Assembly: GCF_963678635.1 (NCBI RefSeq)
Contig: NC_087063.1
Coordinates: 82,757,574 to 82,821,573 of the forward strand
Source: Symsagittifera roscoffensis
Lineage: Eukaryota > Xenacoelomorpha > Acoela > Convolutidae
Reading direction: 5' to 3'
DNA: 64,000 bases
Below the pieces are notes generated by a model, which saw only the letters and a program-made list of their open reading frames with translations, did no database searches and was not told where the DNA came from. Each line of letters begins with the position of its first letter. The first letter of the stretch is position 1. Shown here one piece after another: positions 44,101 to 51,800 of the stretch. The position numbers and the translations under genes are program-made.

Positions 44101-46983
44101 CTGGCGGAAGAGAAGATAAGACAGCACGACAGGGAATTACAGACGGATCCATCTTCAGGGACGTACAATCTGGAAATACAAGAGGTACGAGGTGGTGAAG
44201 AGCTCGAGAAAATAGCAGTTTCAAGAAAACCACTAAGGGAACTATCGTGCAACTCAAACGTCAGAACGAATCTGGTACCAGAAGACGACATGAAAATCGT
44301 GAAAAGGATGATATGTGTGAAACTGAGCGATGACATCCACAACCCTGGTGAGATGAATGGACAGATCATGGCGCTAAAGGAGCACGTTAAGGCGAGATAC
44401 AGGCTGTCTGACCTAATAAGGGCCCAGAAGAATGACAAAATGACAAGTAACCTCTCCAAATGGATCCATTCGGGAGTCAAGGAGAAGGGGGAACTTGAGG
44501 AAGACAGCTACAAGATCTTGAGCCAGTTCTACAAAGAAAAGAGAGATTTACTTTATCACACAGCTGAAGGGGTGGTAGCGTGCAAGAGAAGAGATGAGGA
44601 AAAAATATTACACAAACACAACCTCATCATACTACCACAATTATACCAAACGGAGGTGCTTTTCAGATCACACGACCAGATGGGCCACCAGGGGATAGAT
44701 AAAGTACAACAAAGGATACTTCACAGGTTTGATTGGCCGGGAATGAGAAAAGCTTGCGAGAGATGGGTGAATGCCTGCCTAGCATGCCTTCAAGTAAAAG
44801 ACCCAAGGAAGATGAAGTTTCCCCTCAAGTCTGTCGAGAGTTCGGAATTCAATGAAGTGGTGCAGATAGACCATCAGAAAATCTGCATGACGGAGTCGGG
44901 TTATAACCAAATACTAGTTATAATAGATCACTTCACCAAGTTGGCGGAAGTTGTTCCGTGCCAGACAGCCTCGGCAGAGGAGACATGTGATCACCTGATA
45001 ACGCATTGGATATCGCGGTATGGTTGTCCAATGACATTCCAGTCGGACAACGGCAAGGCTTTTGTGGGGGACTTGACAAAAGAATTGATGAAGAGATCAC
45101 ACATTGCTCAAGCGCACTCGACGACCTATCATCCACAGACCAATGGGTTGGTAGAGAGACAGAACAGGACACTGGTCAACATGCTCAGGGTGTACTGCTC
45201 GAGATACATGACGGACTGGGACAAATACCTGCCACAGGTAGTAGGAGCCTATAATAGTACTCAGCACTCAACGACGGGTATCAGTCCTTTCATGATGTTG
45301 ACAGGCAGGGAAAGGGGAATGCCTATAACATTCTTCTACCCGGATTACGAGGGGAAGAGGACGTCACCTCAAGCATACGTGAAGGAAGCGATCAAAAGAC
45401 AACAAGAGCTAAACGAGCTATGTCGGAGAAACACGGCGCAAGCGCAAATGAGGCAACGCAAGAAATATGACGAAAAGATACTAAGAGCAAAGCCATACGA
45501 AGTGGGCCAATACGTGTGGGTCTTCCAAAATGTCATACCGCCCAAGGGAACAAAGAAACTACTCAAGAAATGGAGAGGACCGTTCATGATTACGGAAGTA
45601 CATCAACAAGGACGGTTCTATCGCTTGAGTACAGGGCGAGCAGCACATTACGAAAATCTGAAGCCTCACGTCCCGTCCCCGGAGGACTGGTGCCTACCAA
45701 AAGACATGGAAGGTCTTGAGTACCTGGTGGTGGAACCAGCGTGCGAAGTGAATGAGAAAGGCACTAGAGAGAAAAATGATGGTAATGAGAACTTGAGTTT
45801 GGACGACAACGAAAAGATAGAAGTGGAGTCGGATGCAGGTTCATTTGTAGAAGAAGACTGGAACGACTCGGAGCAAAACGAGGTACCGAAGTGGATGGAG
45901 CCGGATCGACCAACACCACCGGAAACCAGGACTGGCAATCGTAAACGAACAGGTATGAGGTACAATAGGTACGGGGATGACTTCTTGATCGATAAGATAC
46001 AGCCAGACAAGTTGGGCGATGAACTACTAAGTGCAGGCGAACTGGAAGCCGAAGAGGAATGGCAGGTCATTGACGATGGTGGACATTATCCGCAGGATGA
46101 TTACTCGACGCCAGAATTGGAGACGGATCTCGAGCAGAGTGAAATAGAAAGGAGGGAGAACACGAACTTGAGGATTCTAGAGTGGATGCGTGATGTCAAA
46201 GACGAGAGCCGCGAAGGACAAAGCATTCAGCAAATCGATGTATCAGCAGCAAATTACATGAAGACAGAGGACCCTCTTTTCGGATGGACAGCAACAGACA
46301 GGCCACTGGACATCCCCAAGGACAATTCAGACCCGACTACATCGACGGGGACGTCGATAAATATTTTTGTCCGGGGAGTGGGGGTAGGACTTACCCACAC
46401 CGAAAATTTGATGATAAAGAAGCTCAAGGAAGTGAGGGAAACAAGCGGATTGGAACTGGAGGAAGAAGAACCAGAGCCTACCATAGGAAGGAATTTCAAA
46501 ACGAAATTCGAAATACCCAATGAATACTCAGAGAACATCATGATAACGGATAGCGACTTCATCCTGTCAAACAGGACCAGCGCGATCTGCATCACGGCGG
46601 ACATGAGTTTCAAATCAAGATTGGAGGCTGACTTCAAAAGAGAGTACCAGAACGTAGAGTTTCTGTTCAGACAGAGGCCAGGACTGGGAGGCATAGCAGC
46701 GCTTCCACCGTCAGTGGCACAAGTCCCGGGCAAATACCTCTGCTTCCTAGTAACGAGAGTCAACGACAGAAACACAATTGATCCCGAACATGTGATATTG
46801 GCACTGACAAGACTACGTGACTTCATGATTGAAAGAGGAATAGTGGAGGTCTCGATGCCGGTGTACGACCCAAACAGGGGCAAACTGAGCTCGAGGGAAT
46901 TGTACGCTATCCTACATGTGGTCTTTGCAGAAACAGAGATAATGGTGCATCTTCACAAGAAGTACTACTTGAGCATTGCCTGA
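38173..46983 (+). CDS. Gag-Pol polyprotein with C-terminal macro domain (2936 aa)
   Basis: A single uninterrupted frame starting MRRSRVPVLE; the old copy starts in the same way. In order: an acidic, partly coiled-coil N-terminal region (1 to about 390); retrotransposon Gag/capsid (about 390-600); two CX2CX4HX4C zinc knuckles (C632-C645, C684-C697); an aspartic protease with DTGA at 991 and ILGRDF near 1066; reverse transcriptase with YVDD at 1477-1480; Ty3-type RNase H (about 1620-1740); a charged linker of about 400 residues; and integrase with an HHCC zinc-binding part (about 2160-2215), catalytic D2233, D2292 and E2328 (D-35-E), and a WRGPF GPY/F-like module. A ~430-residue tail ends in a macro domain (about 2787-2936) most like TARG1/OARD1: AICITADMSFKSRLEADFK, GKYLCFLVT and VSMPVYDPNRGKL. 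Gag and Pol share one frame, with no shift or stop between them. Confidence 0.95.
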   Translation: MRRSRVPVLEKRSSGSNTKYNSSLRGTTSTGPKITKTNFSVNMVSTRSTAENRAKEGTEGERVEPTIEIDLETPDQSVDETRKMATESTPMPNAEEPNQKPIEFSPIDDAEDAIGNTEETVKGDSQVKRTSFTEKLGIMFGIKTKENVTEEPKAERARTFGTVSTKTSEANPREEQAKAEATAEERPTADHEETTIELGDLLAKLNQIDKRLKHSEEDREVIKKEIRYNKHEFLDSYFNLAKATDERLKEMSDKVEATNEEREKNIKTDMQQLKNRYDDVNSQLGSLERRMDTMSKSQAESSCAIQAKLDAILRGSTPQERPAADRTQSTRVDFVEPQRNKRQSTPLPLTRDAISIAPTAAKTIMKNGTSNTTTAPGDSTANSNTGPDAMTWASTWEMMNRTLEAFATRNTDSSDRREGKSRKTFKKPKEFKDDSDGCIDTWVEVMRLHLEQDNLSDERQACTAILSNLEGTALKCVVAKKEEERDTADKIFEILLNRFGSGMKGHQAMMRFEKRRQRDDESIDRFLDDLESLRRRSDPEESTNRRNFSIASKFIDGVKSDDLRTMLATYYTLSKDSAPTPEEMRQKSREYMLMKPKKYSYSENRNTQGGGSQPQRSSWYKPRDDMDKRRSCANCGSADHHVADCTTYKQGMKSLGYAPDEEDMSQMEEHEYYNGLIIKIGARCFFCNQEGHFRMDCPLFWEAVKDQNHPKHKLALAAVQNQRNRQNEFESRNLGAPNTELPTKTVKAVTHVSGALESAAGSSLEINYEKAATEAIAKVKQDLAAKEIEQRLKLEIERQNFNEALTGSNSIPEARTGSMKTGNCNTVKMVTGKPFGISKIGARIMSIITVGGHEVTRNLSEPSDQTIMHIDVYADYLSGISPQTTSRALRALLTRGGSKSVRVDNKYTEAYGPHEVMLNIDGINIYTKTMITCDEDLIGQIYVGKEELKVRSIGHCAMLEEDAMHIGTEADVTGHVLDINGKKTQLRGLLDTGAVLSVIPIETWEKMGFDKGDLIDSRIRLSAANKGALRVLGRTPIIALNLGERNLWMSFIVVENLDESDQFILGRDFIRNFDVTIDLNNAMFRIRNPDRRYAIKPVNLIMANENKAPVFLSRRVRLKANEAAIVSLRMKNYNELSDNKQVCIVPNPNSQSAAVLGRSFSITKSGLCVSVLLNTLDIPITIQRGRKLGYALPVKTRYETIENSKQNEVVDCPNHRDKICILRRLQRIKDSSGLIKSLKSETDDGLSSCSNFPERPTPDEMQTDKPVLPEIEHLRGKLKDEQLEAIKDVLERNEEVFSRHKADIGCCNFVEHEIELEENAVPHREGARRMTPHKSDACRKEIETLLEYDMIEPSKSPWACGVVMAKKKGDQLRFCCDFRYLNSVTVKDAYPIPRIDESLSKLGDAKFFTTLDLGSAFWQVPLRKQDRDKTGFACELGLFQWKRMPFGLCNATATFQRLMAHALIGVTKKYGNLVMCYVDDVVIATPTLEDHIERLDEVFACMKRSGLKCKPSKCEILKDSIKYLGRMVDKHGIRPDPDAVEAVLTWKSPKTEHQLMSFLGFANYYREFIKGYADKVYPMQQLMRHKGKKFTWNNAAEESFQRIKKELCEAPVLGMPTEKGMYVLDTDASVVAISGILHQEQEWNGKTVLRPIAYGSKVLSDTEMKYGAPKAEMFAVVTFVEKYRAYLGSEPFKLRVDNRALSWLKTYSMDQSYIGRWIVRLDGYNMIIEHRTRDKHQNADSLSKKTEFYERQEQREADRPEIKDGFSFMDKETYDSLPLTRWLDKSGKPIEDHPELPKEPLEKTILKKSRGIPIGIMLKSKIVRETLKAKGYDLIQVEEGTVRIDEDLMRLLEKLSDDKPVIQGKGQEAPELTILRREETVNNTDVSKGSITDSKEVVRSLVEKIPEKILEQTKVRDKKVTFREEVEHLGLDQESGEWSRFMEEDETGEGKLSGEREEWDEDSDESSEDQDSLCMILAEEKIRQHDRELQTDPSSGTYNLEIQEVRGGEELEKIAVSRKPLRELSCNSNVRTNLVPEDDMKIVKRMICVKLSDDIHNPGEMNGQIMALKEHVKARYRLSDLIRAQKNDKMTSNLSKWIHSGVKEKGELEEDSYKILSQFYKEKRDLLYHTAEGVVACKRRDEEKILHKHNLIILPQLYQTEVLFRSHDQMGHQGIDKVQQRILHRFDWPGMRKACERWVNACLACLQVKDPRKMKFPLKSVESSEFNEVVQIDHQKICMTESGYNQILVIIDHFTKLAEVVPCQTASAEETCDHLITHWISRYGCPMTFQSDNGKAFVGDLTKELMKRSHIAQAHSTTYHPQTNGLVERQNRTLVNMLRVYCSRYMTDWDKYLPQVVGAYNSTQHSTTGISPFMMLTGRERGMPITFFYPDYEGKRTSPQAYVKEAIKRQQELNELCRRNTAQAQMRQRKKYDEKILRAKPYEVGQYVWVFQNVIPPKGTKKLLKKWRGPFMITEVHQQGRFYRLSTGRAAHYENLKPHVPSPEDWCLPKDMEGLEYLVVEPACEVNEKGTREKNDGNENLSLDDNEKIEVESDAGSFVEEDWNDSEQNEVPKWMEPDRPTPPETRTGNRKRTGMRYNRYGDDFLIDKIQPDKLGDELLSAGELEAEEEWQVIDDGGHYPQDDYSTPELETDLEQSEIERRENTNLRILEWMRDVKDESREGQSIQQIDVSAANYMKTEDPLFGWTATDRPLDIPKDNSDPTTSTGTSINIFVRGVGVGLTHTENLMIKKLKEVRETSGLELEEEEPEPTIGRNFKTKFEIPNEYSENIMITDSDFILSNRTSAICITADMSFKSRLEADFKREYQNVEFLFRQRPGLGGIAALPPSVAQVPGKYLCFLVTRVNDRNTIDPEHVILALTRLRDFMIERGIVEVSMPVYDPNRGKLSSRELYAILHVVFAETEIMVHLHKKYYLSIA

Positions 46984-47506
46984 GTCGGGTACATGGAGGT
47001 ATCAGGTCGGATGTGAGGGAGGAGTCTTGAGTTAGGTACTGGGGTGCGGCGCAGGTAAAGGGATCTTAAGATGTGATTGGCATGACAATTGAATTTTAAA
47101 AGAAAGAATTGATGGTGCTAAAACATAAAATGAATCTGCATGTTCTTAAGGGAAAATCCAATCGAATTGCTTTAAGTGATATGAGAATGATAAGATTTTA
47201 ACCATATGGGTAGAAGGGGGGTCTCTAGGTTAGGAACGTGACATGCTAAGTTTTAATGAGCTTTCTGTTTTCAGATCGAGTTTGAAAAACAAAGTTGAAA
47301 ATCCAACTACACTCAAGCGAGAAACAGAAAGAGAGAATCTTGATTGAACACGCGATAATCCTAATCTACAGCAAGTACTTGCAAGAGAGCATTTATAGAG
47401 AATTCTTGAATTGGGTAATACTTGAGTTGGTAAGGTAATTCTTGAGTTGGTAAGGTAATTCTTGAGCTGGTTAACATCTACCTATATACATCCCGAAGTT
47501 GCAAAA
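46984..47506 (+). other. Spacer between the two large frames
   Basis: 523 bp between the Gag-Pol stop (TGA) and the second ATG, with stops in the forward frames. It contains three partly degenerate copies of a 20-bp unit ending in CTTGAGTTGGTAAGGTAATT (about 47407-47470), directly before the next start codon. This could mark an internal promoter, a splice acceptor zone (TTTTCAG at about 47269-47275) or a reinitiation signal. Confidence 0.6.
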
Positions 47507-48871
47507 ATGGCAGACCGATTCTGGAACTCCGTGCCCGCGGCTCTGAAGAAGCCCACTCTTGACGAGCTGTACAGACGCTTGAGGGACCTGGACTACACCC
47601 AGATAGACGAGAGAATGGCGGTGATGCTGAATGCGATCCTCCAGTTGGAGGACCAGGGTGAGTGCAGGGAGTCTGCGACGGAGGCTGTCTTGATGGTCGG
47701 CTACACCACCGAGGGCATATCAAATCGAGAACAGACCAGATGGTTATCTTGGAATGCGGATGGAGGAGTAAGGGGCTTTGACTTGGCAAGAAATCCTGGC
47801 CTGAGTAACAACACCGAACACGGCGCAGAAGAGTTTCCGCTACCGACGAGACCAACAGCAAAATCCACAGGCCAGAGCTCGAGTAAGGTGCCGTCGATGT
47901 CGCGAGCGCAACAGACGACAGAGGCATATCCGGATCTGGGGGTTCTAAAGAAAGAGCTCGAGAAGGCGCTGAAGGAAAGGAATAAAGCGAACCTCGATCG
48001 GGATCAGGCGAAGCTGGACAGGGAGAAGCTTCAGCTGGAGAGAGACCAGGCAGTCGACGAGCGAGATCAGACGTCGAAATTACTTGAGATGCTAAGGGCT
48101 GAACATCAGCAGGAGCTGAGGGTGCGGGAGAACGTCGCAAATCGTGATCAACTGAAGTCGGAGTTGGAAAGGATAGAACAGCGACAACGCGAGCTTGACG
48201 CACAGAAGGGAGTCAGGTCAAACGAACGAGTGGTGACCAGCTCGAGGCCAGAGTCGCGCATGGAGGTGGATGAAGCCCCCAGGGCTAGAGGACGGTTCAA
48301 CCTTGACCGCGAGGCCAGAGAACACATGAGCGAAGGGTTAGAGGTCTGGATACCGAATGACGTGACGCCTTCCTTGCGCAACCTAGAGACACAACCTGTA
48401 CGTCCTCTGATGGATGTGGTGTTACCAGGATATACCCCAACCTCGACCTCGAGTGGCAGTCAGGTGAGTGGCGCCTCATCGCGCCTGAAGGAGCTAGGCG
48501 AGAAATTGCAGCAGCAGAGTCGTGAAAGATTGACAAGGCCAGAGCTTCCCCCAACTTGGAGGGAACAGCCGGTCAGGAATGTCGTGATCGCAAGCTATAA
48601 GAAGAATACAGAAGGGAACTACCACAGGCACAATCGGCTGGACTGGAGTGCGGAACAGGGAGCCAGGAGGGACTGCTTCCATGACGCAGCCTGGGTGGAG
48701 TATCTAGCGCCACCTCGTGTGCCAGAGGGTGCAGTTCACCTAATTATAGGGGATAGCCTGGTGCGGGTGTTGACCCAGATACGGTCCCATTGGCAGACAG
48801 GAGTCTTGAGTTTCGCTGGAGCTGCCACGCCACAGATGTTGGCAACCCTGGACATGCTAGGGATGACCTAA
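47507..48871 (+). CDS. Second ORF, part 1: coiled coil and first half of an SGNH esterase domain
   Basis: 454 aa from MADRFWNSVP; the ATG has a good context (GCAAAAATGG). Residues 1-60 form a small helical region. About residues 145-230 are a strongly charged coiled coil (repeated RDQAKLDREKLQLERDQ heptads). Then come a proline/serine-rich stretch and, from about residue 395, the start of an SGNH/GDSL hydrolase: block I HLIIGDSLVRVL (nucleophile serine codon 48755-48757) and block II FAGAATPQ. The frame stops at TAA (48869-48871), but the same frame continues at once into blocks III and V. It is therefore either the truncated half of a broken gene, a product terminated to separate functions, or the front of a readthrough protein. 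No relation to a retroviral envelope is seen. Confidence 0.85.
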   Translation: MADRFWNSVPAALKKPTLDELYRRLRDLDYTQIDERMAVMLNAILQLEDQGECRESATEAVLMVGYTTEGISNREQTRWLSWNADGGVRGFDLARNPGLSNNTEHGAEEFPLPTRPTAKSTGQSSSKVPSMSRAQQTTEAYPDLGVLKKELEKALKERNKANLDRDQAKLDREKLQLERDQAVDERDQTSKLLEMLRAEHQQELRVRENVANRDQLKSELERIEQRQRELDAQKGVRSNERVVTSSRPESRMEVDEAPRARGRFNLDREAREHMSEGLEVWIPNDVTPSLRNLETQPVRPLMDVVLPGYTPTSTSSGSQVSGASSRLKELGEKLQQQSRERLTRPELPPTWREQPVRNVVIASYKKNTEGNYHRHNRLDWSAEQGARRDCFHDAAWVEYLAPPRVPEGAVHLIIGDSLVRVLTQIRSHWQTGVLSFAGAATPQMLATLDMLGMT

Positions 48872-51800
48872 GTTTACACAGTGACCCTGATGGTTGGGAC
48901 CAACGACGTGTCAAGGGGAGAAGCGAGGAAAGTAGCGAGGCTGTGCGACAAGATGAGCTGCCTTCTTGAGGAACTGAGGATCCAGATGGACCCCATCCTG
49001 CTGACGGTATGCACGGTCCCCTACAACATGATGTTTGATCAGCACGCCCTAGATATGAACCAGAAGGTGCGGAGCCTGAACAAGATGATCCGAGACATAC
49101 ACCGGAAGAGTGTGCTTCCTCTCAGGCTGTTGGACATAGCAGAACGTATGGAGAAAAAGGGATTCCCTGAAGACACCTCAAAAGATGGAATCCATTTCGA
49201 TAGGCCAAGGGGAGCGGAGTGGCTGAACGACGTCTTCCAGGAACACATTAACACGCTAGAGGCGGACCTGCTGGAGACAGCCCAATTCACTTTAGGACCA
49301 CCTCCCAACCCACCATTCCTTGCCTCGAGGGCCTTGGCTGGTCGCTTGGGAGCGAGAGTTGATACTAGAGACAGTTCAAGGAGCAATCAGACCCGATTGC
49401 AGAGTGCCACGCCAATGGAGTCGGAGGAGGTAGAGTCATCAACACCTCCGGGCTCGGCGATGTCCTCTGTGGTGGTGGCAGATGGCAGGAGAGAAAAGAA
49501 GTCTATGGAGACTGCCCGCTTGAGGTATCCTGAGAAGGTGAAGGAACTGGATCTAGAGAGTTTGGAATGCAGACGAGAGTTGGCGGAAACCCTGGGGATC
49601 GAACGAGTGTCGCACGAGGATTTGAATAGACATCATTGCATAGACTGGTTGAAAGCTCACGAAGCGCACTTCTCGAGAGCGAAGTTAATGGAGACCACAG
49701 ACCTGACTGGAATTCCCACAAAAACGATGATGGGACCCATTAACTACAGGCCTCTCAAACTGTTGGGGGGTCCTGGACTTATAACAGAACCTCCCAAGCA
49801 CCGAACTGGCATCGCAAGGATCAGGTTGGCAACCCCGGCGCAGTTGAAGGTGGTAGACAAGCTACTCAATCCGGGGGGAATGGAATTGCCTGATGCCGCT
49901 TACGAAGGTCCGAAGTTGGCAGAAGATCCCAGGTACGGGAAGCCCTGTGGTGGCACCCAACTGGCCAAAACTCTGGCAGTTTATGATAGAGCAGATCCAG
50001 CTGCTGCAAGAGTAGTCATTGTGGCGGGATCGGACTTCGAAGGAACGTCTCCCAAGTTGTTCTGGCCGGAGACTCTGGTATACTCCTTGCCAGGAGCCGA
50101 ATTGAACCAGATGTTGACTCTAGTGGTGGCAATAAAGTCGGAGATGCCCTGTGAACCTGAGCTGCTAATGTTTGCAGGAATGAATGATCACCTGCACGCG
50201 ATGGGACTTCTTGAGCAACTGAAGGGCAAGGAGATTCCGACATCAAAGAAGATATGGGAGGCTATTCAGGCGTTATTTGCGGCGATGAATGAGGTACAAG
50301 AGAACGTAGCCTCGAGATTTGGGTCCAAGACGAAGGTGGTGTTTACCACATCCCCAGGATACGCAAATATGCCACCCGCCCTACAATTCGTGTACGCGGT
50401 CTTGATCCTGATAGCAGAAGGGAGTGAATGGCGGATTCTGATGGCAGCCCCCAATCGAGAGCTGGAGCCATTGAACTTGAGGCTTTACAAATCAGAATTG
50501 CCGGCGGCATGGGCTGACATATCTCATGCACTGAGGGGCTTTTACGGACTGGCCGACGTCCTGATTGTATTGGATGAGGTACTCTTGCTAGAGATATCGA
50601 ACTTTGCTAGACAACTCAAGTTCAGCCCAGTCATCGGGGACGACCACCCGGCGATAAACCAGTTGACGGCCAGCCTGTGGTTCCGGAGTATGGATGTGAA
50701 AGTCGCAAATTCCACCAGCAGGACTAGAGGTCCCAGCAACGAGAGAAGAAATGTGGTCGAGACGGAGAAACAGTTAGAATCGATGAAATATCGCTTGACT
50801 CAAGAGAATGGCTGGTGGCCATTCCTGACACCAAGGCTGGAGAACGTCACGAATAAGACGAGGGAGGAAGCACCACTCCTCGTGAAACAAATCTGGAGTT
50901 TTCTAGAGAAGCAACTGGAGCTAGCTGAAACGAGAGACATGACGGTGGTTAGATTTGTCTCGGCCGCCAATGAAGTGACGATTGGAGGATTTTGGAGAGA
51001 GCACGCCAACGGCGAATTGAAGACTAGGAGAGATTACGAGATTCTCAAGTTCTTGAGTCCTTGCTGGGAGAGAGAATTCTTGGCAGGAGTGTTCGGCACC
51101 ACGGCGACTATCTTCGGAGCCTTCGTACAGGAGATACTGGGCATGTCCATCAGCCTGCTCTTGGCCCTGTATTTGGTTTACCCCAGATACTTGTTCAACA
51201 TGGGCCCAGCATACATGTTTAGTCGAGGAGTGGAGACACTTCGAGTTGATGGGTATCTGGCACTAGTACTCTTGACCCATGGGGAATTGGTATCGTTTCA
51301 TCGGTTAATGGAATATGGAGAACCTCTGTCTATGGGGAGAGTCCACACGAGCATTGAAACCAGCTCCTACAAGTGTGCCGCAGGGTTGAAGACACTGCTG
51401 GTGCAATACCTCATGATGCAGAATCGATACATGACGGGTGAAAATGAGAACCCAACCTCGAGAGAAGAATGGGAGAAGGCGAACAGAGGGATGCCTCTGT
51501 TGACGGACCTGTGCCTGGCAATGAGGTCGGACCCAATGGGGATAATCCGAGGTCTAGAGGAGGTGGTGACCTGCATCTATGGTCCAGCAGTGACGTACGC
51601 GTTTCCAGACCCCCTGGTGATAACGTATCGTCACTCGGTGACGCACTTGAGTCTCATCAGCGTACTGGATGGTACAGCGCTGAATTGGTGTCAGCAGAAG
51701 GTGCTCAGGGCGCGTATGAGCAACACGGTACTCTTCGGAAAAGTGAAAGATGCCGAGATGATGGTGTGCAACTTCAGGGGACAAATGCAATGTAGAATGG

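Noticed and set aside
42395-46883. Many 60-240 codon frames on the opposite strand of the giant element
   Set aside because: They are shadows of the GAG/AAG-rich coding strand.
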